From: Asterella californica
Lineage: Eukaryota; Streptophyta; Marchantiopsida; Marchantiales; Aytoniaceae
Direction: 5' to 3'
NCBI GenBank assembly: GCA_036924285.1
Contig: JAYKYS010000007.1
Span: 8,246,001 to 8,310,000 of the forward strand
Length of the DNA stretch: 64,000 nucleotides
The position numbers and the translations under genes are program-made. Below the pieces are notes generated by a model, which was not told the origin of the DNA, did no database searches, and saw only the letters and a program-made list of their open reading frames with translations. Below, one piece after another: positions 21,658 to 32,379 of the stretch; the first letter of the stretch is position 1, and each line of letters starts with the position of its first letter.

Positions 21658-24033
21658 ATGGCCAACCAAGGATCATCAAGTGGAGCTGCTGCTGCTGCTC
21701 AGCAACCTGTTCAGTTGGATGCTGCTACGATGAAGATGTTCCAAGCTTTTTCCATGTTTATGCAGCAGCAGCAGCAGAGCACAGAGAGGAAAGAGGTATT
21801 AGCAACCAAGGCGTTGCAATCTGTGGTGCATCAGATGGACCAGTTCAAGGGTACAGATATTTCCAAGTATGTGCGATACTATGCTAGGGAGATGGAGGTG
21901 AACAAGGTGCCTGAGAAGGAGATGGTGGAGAACTTTGAGCTTGCTGTTGTCCCTGAGATTCGTGGGCGTGTGAAGGAGCTCAAGCAGCAGCAAGGACATA
22001 GTTGGGAGAGCTTTATGCGAGCTTTGAAGGAGGAGTACTACACTGAAGATTCAGAGAGGGTGACCAAGAGAACGTTCTTGGAGTGGGTGGTTAAGCCCAA
22101 CAAAGGTTTGTCTGTAAATGAGTTGTTAAGGGAGTTTGATCGTCAGTATGCTCAGCTTTCTAGGACAGAGAAGCTTACACTAGAGGTGGAGAAGACCGAG
22201 CTTTTCCTACAAGCAGCGGATGAGACTATTCAGGAGAAGCTTGAGCTGTTGCTGGAAGACAAGAGTGAGGAGAGAGGATTGAAGACTGACTGGAAGGAGG
22301 TTGAAGAGGCTATTTCTTTGCTGACCAAGAGACAGAGGAGAAGGGACAAGGTGGTGGTAAGTGAAGTAGCACCTCTGATAATTCCTATCAAGCAGTTGCC
22401 TACTAAGCCCACTTTGGTAATTGCTAGAGAGGAAGACTCACCGCTTGATGAGTTGATTAAGGGTATGAAGGAGCTTAAGCTTAAGCTCATTAGGTTAGAA
22501 GAGAAGGAGCAGAATGTACAGCATGCTATGCAGAGACCTCAGATGAGAGAAGACTTTGTTCATCGTTGTATATGGTGTGATAGCCTAGACCATGTAAGAA
22601 GAGATTGTGGGGAGTTTTCAGATGCATTGAGGAAGGATCTTATCTTCTTCAAAGATGGTAAGATCCATTTGAGAGAGACTGGGATGATGCTGGGAACTAA
22701 CTTTGGCAAGGGTGGTATGAAGAGACTTGTGAATGATATATCAGCATCACATGCTGTTTCTCTTGTGAATGCTGCTACGTGTGGAGTGAAAGTGGAAATG
22801 GAGAGAGAGAAAGGGACTACTGGGTTGTGGTCAGATGTAGTGCGGTCCGTAGCTAGAACAGAGCTAGACAAGGATGTGCTACGAAGGGTTGGCAACTCAA
22901 TTAGAGAAACTACAGGATGGAATGACCCTGTGGATACTATGTCAGTGCATGCTTATGTTGCAAGAAGTCAGCATGAAGCTCTACTAGAAGAAAAACGCAG
23001 GAGGGAGGATGCAGGTGAGGCTTCTACAGCCAAACGACCTGCTACAAGGAGTGAAAGGGCTAGACCAGAGGCAAGGCAGGAGAGAACACCTACTCGGGAG
23101 GAGACTATGGAGGATCTACCACCTACAACACCAAAGGAGAAGGAGAGAAGCAAGGAGAAGGGTAAGATGCCTGCATACAAACTTCAGTCTGACATTGAGA
23201 TTGCTACAGACTTGAAGCAGGTGTTAGAGAACTGTATCTTGAATGGGAAAGTTGAGTTTACTTTGGGTGAGATTCTTGGGATTGCAAAGCGTGAGTTCCA
23301 TGAGGTTATCATAGATATCATCAAGAGGAAACGTCAGATTTTGGGTGAAGCAGCTACGCTTAACGCTCTAGGGACCAAACTGTCGGAGGATGAGGAAGAT
23401 GAGATTGCTGGTTACTGCTCTCAAGTATCAGAGGGAAGATCAGATCAGCACGTGAGGTTTGAAGATGAGGTGGAAGCATCGCAGAAGAGCCATTATTCTC
23501 ACAACCATTGGGCGAGAGCAACCACAGAGACCTTAGTGAAGCTGGGAGATCTAGAGGAACCTGTGGTGGCATTGATTGATCACGGCTCAGAGATTAATCT
23601 GATGTCTAAGGAGCTGTACAAGCGTAGGAGGTGGCCTATAGACACCGACCATGGGTGGCTTATCCGTGCTGCCAACAACCAGCGGGGAGAACTCTATGGT
23701 GCTTGCCCCAATATCAAGGTAACTGTGGGTGACATCAGTGATGTTCAGAATTTCTTTGTGCAAGACATGTCAACCTATCCTATCATTCTAGGACAGCCTT
23801 ACATTACTGCTGTTAGAATGGAGACACGAGTTATGGATGATGGTTCAGCCTATGCTAGGATACGTAGTAGAGACGGCAAAAGAGCTGTTCAGTTTTTGAC
23901 CGTTGCTGCAGAACATGAGAGGAATCGTGATAGCTTGAGAGACCGTCCACTGCCTAAGATTACTCAGGAGTTTAGAGAGTCTAGGGGTTTTGGCAGAGTA
24001 CCATTGAAGAGCGAGACTTCAACGGTACAGTAG
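21658..24033 (+). CDS. Element B gag-protease polyprotein
   Basis: An intact frame of 791 residues from an ATG at 21658. The capsid part (about residues 1-270) aligns with element A gag. The zinc knuckle CIWCDSLDHVRRDC lies near residue 303-316. A charged linker (about 430-510) is followed by an aspartic-protease fold near residues 625-740, with ALIDHGSEINLMS as the active-site segment (Asp-His-Gly in place of Asp-Ser/Thr-Gly) and YPIILGQPYI as the second conserved strand. The frame ends with TAG at 24031-24033, and the pol frame continues one base back. That could be a -1 frameshift site or a one-base deletion. Confidence 0.9.
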   Translation: MANQGSSSGAAAAAQQPVQLDAATMKMFQAFSMFMQQQQQSTERKEVLATKALQSVVHQMDQFKGTDISKYVRYYAREMEVNKVPEKEMVENFELAVVPEIRGRVKELKQQQGHSWESFMRALKEEYYTEDSERVTKRTFLEWVVKPNKGLSVNELLREFDRQYAQLSRTEKLTLEVEKTELFLQAADETIQEKLELLLEDKSEERGLKTDWKEVEEAISLLTKRQRRRDKVVVSEVAPLIIPIKQLPTKPTLVIAREEDSPLDELIKGMKELKLKLIRLEEKEQNVQHAMQRPQMREDFVHRCIWCDSLDHVRRDCGEFSDALRKDLIFFKDGKIHLRETGMMLGTNFGKGGMKRLVNDISASHAVSLVNAATCGVKVEMEREKGTTGLWSDVVRSVARTELDKDVLRRVGNSIRETTGWNDPVDTMSVHAYVARSQHEALLEEKRRREDAGEASTAKRPATRSERARPEARQERTPTREETMEDLPPTTPKEKERSKEKGKMPAYKLQSDIEIATDLKQVLENCILNGKVEFTLGEILGIAKREFHEVIIDIIKRKRQILGEAATLNALGTKLSEDEEDEIAGYCSQVSEGRSDQHVRFEDEVEASQKSHYSHNHWARATTETLVKLGDLEEPVVALIDHGSEINLMSKELYKRRRWPIDTDHGWLIRAANNQRGELYGACPNIKVTVGDISDVQNFFVQDMSTYPIILGQPYITAVRMETRVMDDGSAYARIRSRDGKRAVQFLTVAAEHERNRDSLRDRPLPKITQEFRESRGFGRVPLKSETSTVQ

Positions 24034-27000
24034 AGATAGGATTCTCGCCTGATCCAGTAAAGCAGGAAGCTTTATCCACTAGCTTCTTGGGATTGACGTC
24101 ATGTGGATCAGTATGTTATAGGAAGGTTGAGAATCTGAAGAGGTTTGAGAGGCAACATGTGAAGTATGTACAACAGTCTTTGTGGGATAGTGGAGAGTTA
24201 GCCGGAGATGAATACATATCTGGAGTGTTTGAAGAGCAGTATTTGGTAGATACTATAGGGGAGTTGAAATCTATAGTAGAAACTTCTATAGATGATGTAG
24301 ATAGAGTGGTGAGAGTGAGCTCCAAGGAGCTTTATGATGTAATTGATAAGTTTATAGATCGGCAAGAGGTGTATGTGGAGACCAAGTACAAGTCAGTGAC
24401 AAAGAAAGTCAAACCAGTGGCTTTGCCTTTACCACTCGATTACAATCAGAAGATGGAGCAAGCTGCACGAGAACCGACGCTCAGAGGACCGAGAAGAATT
24501 GGGCACCAGTTCACAGAAACAACACTGAAGGAGCTGAAGATTGGAGGTGATGGATTTCTTACCGAGCAAGAGAAGAAGAGCTTCAGGGAGATGCTATCTA
24601 GGCATGGTAAGGCGTTTGCATTTGAGTCACATGAAGTAGGATGTGTAGATCCAAGTGTAGTTGCACCTATGGTAATCTTTACTATACCGCATGTGCCTTG
24701 GAATCTACGTCCTATCCCTGTACCTAGAGCTCATCTACCAAACCTGATAGACTTGCTCAATGAGAGGATTAGGATGGGTATCTTGGAACCATCTATAGCT
24801 CCCTACTCTAGCAGATGGTTTACTGTTCCGAAGAAGAGTGGAGCTTTGAGATTTATTCAAGATATGCAGCCAGTTAACAAGGTGACTATCAGGAATATGG
24901 GTATATGACCTATTGTAGACGAGTTTGCAGAGGCTTTTGCTGGTCGTGCTATCTATTCAATGGGAGATTTATATTCAGGTTACGATCAGTTTCAGTTATC
25001 CTCTGAGAGTAGAGACTTGACTACAATGAGGACACCTCTGGGGTTACTAAGGATGTGCACCTTGCCACAAGGTGCTACCAATTCTGTAGCACATATGATG
25101 AATGGCATGAATAAAGTTTTGAGGGATTTCATTCCTGAAAAAACTATGCCATTCCTTGATGATGTGCCGATCAAAGGATGTGCTGAGGAGGAGAAGAATG
25201 AGGTAATGGATCAGAGGGGGTGCCGTAAGTTTGTTGCAGATCATATAGCCGACTGTGATAAGATATTGAGTCGACTGGAGGAGGTTCATTTGACTTTATC
25301 AGGAGCAAAGTCTGTATTTGGAGAACATGAGGTGTTAATAGTGGGACATCTGTGTGGATCTTATGGTCGGAAACCTTGTCCAAACAAGGTTGATGCCATC
25401 CGAAGGATGAAGGAGACATGTGGATCGGTTACTGAGGTGAGAAGGTTTCTAGGTGCATGTGTGTTTTATCATATATGGATTCCACACTTTGCACATGTAG
25501 CAGATCCATTGTACAAGTTGCTGAGGAAGGGACAGAGATTTCAGTGGCAAGAGGAGCAAAGCGAGTCTATGAAGAAGTTGAAGGATCTGTTGTCTTCACC
25601 ACCAACTCTACGGAAGGTAACATATGAGTTGGGCAGACCTGTTATCCTTACTGTTGATACTAGTCCTATTGGCATTGGGTGGGCTATAGGACAGAATGAT
25701 GAGGATGGAAATAGATATGTGGTGCGTTTTGGAGCTAAGGTGTTAAGTTCACGGCAGAGAGACTACCCTCAGGTCAAGAGAGAGCTATGGGGAGTAGTTA
25801 CTGCGATGAAGAGTGATAAGGAATACTTGATAGGAGCACCTGTGGTTGTGGAGACAGATTGCTTACCTCTCTTGGGAATGATCACTAGCTGTACAACTCC
25901 AGATATTGCTATGTTGAGGTGGATAGCATATATCAAGTCTTTGAACCCAGAGTTTAGACATATCGCAGGAAAGGATAATCATGTGGCAGATATGTTATCA
26001 AGGGCTAGGTATTACGATGAGAAAGAAATGATAGATGATCAGGAGGATGTGGGAACAGAGTTCTATTCTAGTGCTCTTGCTAGAAGGGATAGAAGCTGTT
26101 TTGCAGCTCCATTGGAGTTATTTGAGGAAACTATGTACGATGGCGAGTGGTTGGATCTTGGGTGCTATTTGAGTTCATTGGAAAGGCAAGAAGGCTGGTC
26201 TGATGCAGATTTCAAGAGGATCCGTAGAACAGCTTATGGGTACTTTTTATATGGAGGACATCTATGGAAGCGCCCTAAGCTACAAGGAGGTGTACCACAG
26301 CGGGTGGTATGTGACCTAGAATTGAAGCAGAAGCTGATCAAGGAGTTCCATGAGAGTCTATGGGCCGGTCATAGAGGAGTTTGGGCTACATTTGCCAAGA
26401 TAAAGGAGAAGTATTGGTGGAAGGGTATGTATAAGGATGTAGTACAGTTTGTTTCATCTTGTATACCTTGCCAGATGTATTCCAACGTACGTCATCGTGA
26501 TGGATTGCATCCTACTTATCCTTTAGCCATTCATTACAAATGGGTAGTTGATCTGGTAACTATGCCATTTGGACTTGGACAAATGAGGTATCTAGTCTTG
26601 GCTAGAGAAGATCTATCTAACCAAGTTGAAGGTCGTGTCCTGAGGACGAAGACCACTGCTAGTGTTTGCCGCTTTCTACTTGAAGATGTTATTTGTAGGT
26701 ATGGGTGTGTGGAGAAGATCACTGCAGATAGGGGTGAGCTGAATTCACAAGAAGCAGTTGAGTTCTTCAAGCGATTGGGAATCAAGTTGGCGTTAACCAC
26801 TGCTTACAATCCTGAAGGGAATGGTAAGAGCGAAAGAGGTCATCCGCCAATCATCAAAGCTTTGGTAAAAGCTTGCAAGGGTAAGATCCGTGAATGGCCT
26901 AGACTGCTACCGTTTGCTTTGTGGGCAGATCGTACAACTCATAGTACCGTTACAGGTTACATGCCAGCAGAGTTGATACTAGGACAGAAACCTGTGATGC

Positions 27001-27497
27001 CGATTGAGGAGGTTGTGTCTACTTGGAATGTTTTGCCATGGGAAGATGATAGAAGTACGGAGGATCTTCTTGCATTAAGGATCCAGCAGTTAGAACGAAG
27101 ACCTGAGGATGTTGCCAAAGCTGTCGAAAGATTAAAGATTGCTAGAGGGAGAAACAAAGGAAGATTTGATAGAACGCATAGATTACGACCCAAACCAATT
27201 AAAGAAGGTGATTGGGTCTTAGTCTATGATAGTAGTCTTGATAATCAGCATAGCACTATCAGAAAGTTCTCCAAGAGATGGTTTGGACCTTATGTGGTGT
27301 TAGAAGTTTATGATAATGCCACATACTCCTTGAGAGAGTTAGATGGTGCAGTGCTCAAGATACCAGTCGCAGGAAAGAGAATCAAGCTCTTTAGAAGGAG
27401 AGGGGAGGATCGGAACGTTGCAGAGTTTACAGAGGATGAAGCTGAAGACTCAATGCAGGTTGAAGATGAGTTTGAAGCCGAAGCTGAAGAGTCTTGA
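24034..27497 (+). pseudogene. Element B pol: RT, RNase H and integrase, one internal stop
   Basis: The frame runs from about 24033 to a TGA at 27495-27497, interrupted only by a TGA at 24906-24908 in the RT fingers. RT motifs are FIQDMQPVNKVT, DLYSGYDQFQL and the catalytic FLDDVPIKG. RNase H shows LTVDTSPIGIGWA, ELWGVVTAMKSD, VETDCLPLLG and DNHVADMLSRA. Integrase has a CIPC pair, the Asp of WVVDLVTM, TADRGE and NGKSERGH (the DDE set), then a C-terminal RWFGPYVVLEVYDN and an acidic tail. The lineage differs from D and C: the residues around the RT catalytic site recall elements I associate with fungi or algae, which is an impression only. Confidence 0.88.
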
Positions 27498-27530
27498 TCT
27501 GGATGGCACATACCGGAGGATGTGCAGGTT

Positions 27531-27543
27531 CAGAGGGGGTGGA
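27531..27543 (+). other. Polypurine tract of element B
   Basis: CAGAGGGGGTGGA lies immediately before the 3' LTR TGTCGCG. Confidence 0.85.
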
Positions 27544-28826
27544 TGTCGCGCTACTTGGCGGCTACATGTTATATTTCTACTCCGACGCTTGAGTTTAGTA
27601 GTTCTAGAAGTTAGCTTATATTTCTTCTAGTCGTTTATGTATATGTTTGACACCTTTGCATACGGTGTTAACACTATTTTGAGTCTTAGTAGGTTGATCA
27701 CCATGTTGATAGGGCTTAAGCTCATGGGTTGTATTTGCGTGTCGCCCATGCACGCTTTCTAGCTAATTTAAGTTATTTTTCGGGGCTACGTGTCGTTTTA
27801 AGTAATTTAAGTTTTACGCTGGCACTCTAGGGGGCTTGACGTGGTAGCCTATGAGTAAAACTAAGTTGCCACGTGGTTTAGGGTACTAAAGGACAACCAA
27901 GTGGAGCTATGAACTCCCATTGGTCCGTTTTTGTCTTTTGTTAAACTCTAAATTTAGAAACAGCGCTCTAGAGTAGAGTTCGAGCATTTGGTGGGGGATC
28001 TTCGAAATCTGAGAGCACAGGGAGAGAGGTCTCGTCATGCCAAGTACTTCCAGTGAAAATTTCGATCGATTTGAGTCAATAAAGACGGAGTTATGAGCAA
28101 TTGAAGTTCGGATTGTGCTAGAATTGAATCATTTTGGATGGATTTAGGGTTTTCAGTGTCATTCGCAGCAGATTTGAGGAAATTGCTTCAAAACTTCGAG
28201 GTTGTGTTCTCCGCCAGCAGGGCTACGATTTCACAAAAAGTTTTATATCGATTGAGCAACTGAGTAATTCAGGGCGGCCGCTAAAGCTGAGGGGGTCTGA
28301 AAAGCTCTTAATCTAGAGCAGCGACTTCAGAGGAGGAGATCTACAGTTCTGTGTACATTCAGGAGTCCCAACTTCACAAGGATGTTCAGCACCCTATAGA
28401 CTGCAAATCCTGTAAGAAACTTTGAAATTGATCGAGCCAAACTCCTGTTATAGGTTGAAATAGCCAGCTAGGTACCAGAAATTGCCGTAGTTTTCTTGCT
28501 CAAAACTTTTCTGTTCATATCTCCGTGTCAGAATTTGATCTCAGGCTGAAATTTCGTCTGTGAGTTCAGTAGTACCTCATTTGCATGTAGGGGAAGTTTA
28601 GAGGTCTAAACCTTCATAGTTTTCCTCTCCGTGAGTGTCAAAGTTCACCGCCGAATCCTATTACTGCCAGCTAGACCTGAATTTCGTCTTCTGGGTATAT
28701 TACTAGATCTTACACATCTGTGTGAGTGTTTATAGACTCTGTTGTAACCTGAAAGCCAACCTCTTGAGTGAACAACCACAGCCAGAAGCCCGGTGCTTTC
28801 CTAGGTAGACGGATTACACTCCGACA
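27544..28826 (+). repeat. Element B 3' LTR
   Basis: Full-length LTR copy of 1283 bp, TGTCGCGC...CTCCGACA, followed by the target duplication ACGT at 28827-28830. Confidence 0.95.
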
Positions 28827-28830
28827 ACGT

Positions 28831-30030
28831 TCTTTCCCCTTCCCACTTCTTCTCGCTTTTGTCTGGTATTCCTCGTGCTTCCTTGGTTGTGTGCAGGCAG
28901 CCTGATCGATTACCTCCACCCCCTCATTCTTTCTATTGAGACATTGGGCGCGGAAGCGCTGCCCAATTTCTGTCAGACATCTTCCTACTCCTTCCTAAGT
29001 TCAATTCGAGCTTCCCTACACCCCGTTCCCAAATTGACGATCCCAGCTACCAATTTCCCTACCCTACTACCTCTCTACCCCCGAAACCTGGAACAGAAGA
29101 CGATTCGGAAGATGGGAACATCTTCGGAAGACGCTTCTTAAACTTGACTGTCTTCGAAAGACTGTCTTCGGAAGTCGACTGAACACAATTCGTATCAAGA
29201 GTGGATTTGCTTTGCTTTTGTGTTTAGAGAGACTTGGTACGAATCCTGAGTGGTGTGGTGAGTTGTTTTGTTATTTTGAGAAGTTGGAAGTCGAGAACTA
29301 GGCCTGTGCCTCCCGGTCTTCCAAGCTTCTCAACTCCACATCTTCCTAGAGAGACTAGAAGATTGGAAGGCTGGCAAAATGAGCGAGAAGACGTGAGGGT
29401 CCATTTCGGGTCTCTTCTGTCCGACCTATAGCAGCCATCCCTTCTTCTTCCCGAACTTAGAAAAGAGTCGTGAGAAGACTTGCTGGCAGAATCTGGAGAG
29501 AATGGTCAAGGGTCATGTCTTCCCACCGAGCAGCAAGCTTCTTCTGAGTGCGTATGAGAGGTGAGAAGTCAGAAGAACAGAATGCAATTGTCTTGAGTCT
29601 GTTGTGAGGATAGATTGCATGTAAGAAGACGAAGACAGGTGAGACCAATGAAGGGAAGTCTGACTTCGGGAGGTCTTCCGAGAAAGACATTGAATCGGAA
29701 GCTGTCCCGAGTGTCTTCTCAGAGGCCACTGTCACCGCAGGAGACCGCAACCATCTTCCGAACCTGTTATGCACTTGATGTTTCACGAATCTTGTATCTT
29801 CTGATAGGAAGTAGGATGTAATGCAAGGTGGGTTATCTTCTTGGTAATCCATGCGAGGCCTTGCTTAGATAGAATTGTTTAGATATAGCTCGGAAGACGA
29901 GAGCTATTTAGGAAGTACTGTTAGAATTCCGGAAGACGGAGTAGCTGTCTTCTAGAAGACTAGTTTCGTCTTCTGAAAAGTAGAAGCTAGACTGTGGGCA
30001 CTCGGGAAGAACTGAACCTTCAGCTCATAG
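28831..30030 (+). other. Element C internal, GAAGAC-dense part without clear coding
   Basis: No frame with recognisable protein content. GAAGAC or GTCTTC occurs about 21 times between 28831 and 30600 by hand count, where chance would give about one. Clusters lie at 29095-29175 and 29930-29985. Confidence 0.6.
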
Positions 30031-32366
30031 TAGGTGCTTGTGGTTTAGTGCAACAGATCTTCCAAGTATGTCGATGCATCCGCGAGGCTTGGTGTTACCA
30101 GCGGCAGAATTGGCCGAGGCCACTCCTTTCCTCAAGGAGTTGGGTCTCGACTTCTTCCTGTGGGATTGGAACCTCGCAGACCAGGGACTTCTGGAGGAGG
30201 TATGGGCAGCGTTGTCACCTCGTAACCGTGTACCTGCGAAAGCAGGAGTAGCTCGAGGAAGACCGTCTTCCTGGACTGAAGATTGGTGGCGCAGGGCTTT
30301 TCACAGGCCAGAGTCCGAGAACCAAGGATATTGGTACGAGAAGAAGATCTTGCCTAGGATCGTGAGTTCGTGGCATGTGCCTGGAAGCACCACCTGCCTT
30401 TTCGTGGAAGACAGGTAGGGGAGGAACGGTTGGAAGATCGAATCTTACCGGGAGCCGAAGAAGCGACTTCTGGCGAAGTTGTTTCTGCATCTCTTTTCCA
30501 AGGGGAAAGCGCAGAAGACAAGGTACTTAGGAGATCAGGACGTGGAGTTCCTGGAATCAGTGTGGGATGACGGAGTGCTCATCTATTGGGCACGTACATC
30601 CACAACTATGTATAGACGGAGCTAGCATACTTGGGTACCCCGGCGGGAGGACACTTGACGCCCTTCCTCTGCTACTTGTATGTAGCCATGAGGGATCTTA
30701 GGGAAGATCAGTTGGCAGGGTATGAGCCAACGGAGCGACAGGAGGTGAAGGAGGAGACCTCGAAAGACGATGACCGAGCGGCAGCCGCAACGCCCCCTCC
30801 CACTCTGATGCCACAGCTGAGGCCCGGCTCTCACCAGAAGACGCTACTGGTGAGGGAAGACGAGTCTAGTGGGTCGGAAGACGCCACGCCACTAAAGAAG
30901 ATGGGTCCCAGAAGTGTACCGAGGACACCCATCTCCCTCATTCATTCAGGATCGGAGTCCGACTCGGAAGAAGACCTGCTGAGTACCCGATCAGAGCAGA
31001 AGACTGCTTCTGCAACGCCTGGGAGTCTTCCGAAGACTCCAGAAGACGAAGGATGGATGGGCGCTCCTGCTGCGATGCGAGGAAGCGCAAAGAAGAGAGC
31101 CGCTCCTGCCATGAGGAGTCTTCCACCCCGGAAGATGAGAAGAGTAGCTTCTTCTCGTGCGCAGAAGATGAAGGTCATCGTGGTGGAAGAGGCATCCTTG
31201 CCTCTAGAAGACAAGGTCGACACCTCCGAGCGAGTGGTGGAGATGAACTTGTCTTCCGCAGGAAGACGACTGGAGGAGTTCAGTGCCTACTTCCAGAAGG
31301 AGATCCAGCCAGCTATGGAGTTGCTGGAGAAGAGAGCGAGGGCACAGGAGAGGCCCTTACAACCTGGGTTCGGCCTGCGCACCTTGCTACGACAGGAAGA
31401 AGGCCAGCAGAAGACGGAGTCGCTGGAAGCTAATCTCCGCACCACGGAGAAGCTTGCAGCCAGGTACAAGACGGAAGCAGCCGCTTCTGCCAAGGAGCTG
31501 GTGCAGCTTCGGAAGAGCAACCAAGAGTTGCATGCGCGGGTACAGCAGCGTGATCAGGAAGTCCTGCGAGTGCACGAGAAGATCACCACCCTCGTAGAAG
31601 AGCAGACCACTTGGAAGACGCAGCGAGAAGCCGCAGAAGCGCGAGCTGCAGTTGAGAAGACGCAGCGAGAAGCAGCGGAGGCTCGTGCACAGAAGATGCT
31701 GGCACAGTCGGTGGAAGCGCTTCAGAAGAAGTTCAACTACACCGCGGGTAGGAAGTTACTTACCTTAGCTAGAGGATGGGACAGCGAGTCCAAGGCGGAG
31801 TTATTGGAATGCAGGAATAGCATGTTCAGGTACTTGGATAGACAGATAGAAGGAGTGAAGACACTTTATGGTCTTCCCTCGCTTCAGACACCTGCAACCG
31901 CATCTTCCCAAGCTCCAGCACCATCGACTGGATCCGAAATGGAGAAGGAGGAGTTCGATCTCGCTGTGCACTTGGTGGTGACAGCGTTGGAAGACGAGAA
32001 GACTCCAGAAGACGCCCCGGAAGACAGGAAGACGAGCCGTCTTCCCAAGTATTCCGCGTGGAGGAAGCGACTTCCCCGGATCCCAATGAGGTCCCCACGG
32101 TCCCTAGTCCCGCACCAGTGGCTCAGAAGACAAAAGAAGCACCGGTCGACTCCGCTTCCCAGAAGACGCTTCTGTCTTCCGAAGCAGAAGCCGAAGCCGA
32201 GGAAGACGCAGCAGCAGCGACAGCAGGGCCAGCAAGAGATGATGAGGAGGAAGCCATCTCAGTGACACCCGAGGTAACTGCAGGGCTTTCTAGCTTATCA
32301 GAAGCCGCGTTAGGAGCTCCGATAGGAGCAGATCAGGTAGAGATTGCCTCCGTGCAATCTGAGTAG
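30031..32366 (+). pseudogene. Element C extra ORF downstream of integrase (coiled coil, unknown)
   Basis: A coherent sense-strand coding region follows integrase in element order. Its first part (30031-30612) has a Trp-rich segment (SSWTEDWWRRAFHRP, GYWYEKKILPRIVSSWHVPG) and is broken by a TAG at 30416-30418 and a frameshift near 30610. The second part is the open frame 30631-32265: a low-complexity acidic/Ser-Thr region, then a long coiled coil (about 31290-31740, heptad-like Leu/Gln/Glu/Arg), then FNYTAGRKLLTLARGWDSES. A 19-bp deletion near 32026 shifts the tail into another frame, which ends at 32366. Its position matches env-like or additional ORFs of large plant Ty3/gypsy elements. I see no transmembrane segment and do not recognise the family. 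Confidence 0.7.
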
Positions 32367-32379
32367 TTAGTAACTCCAT

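Larger units (their letters stand above)
20413..28826 (+). mobile_element. Element B: complete, young Ty3/gypsy-type retrotransposon nested in C
   Basis: The LTRs (20413-21581 and 27544-28826) start TGTCGCGC and end CTCCGACA. The internal region has a tRNA-Trp-like primer site, gag-protease, RT, RNase H, integrase and a polypurine tract in the usual Ty3 order. Apart from a deletion of about 114 bp in the 5' LTR, the LTRs are almost identical by eye, which implies recent insertion. Element A at 1-2489 is an older relative. Confidence 0.95.

Noticed and set aside
27544..28826. Small ORFs inside the B LTRs (for example 28134-28316 and 21003-21185).
   Set aside because: They are identical only because the LTRs are identical. 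They are short, and no motif is present.
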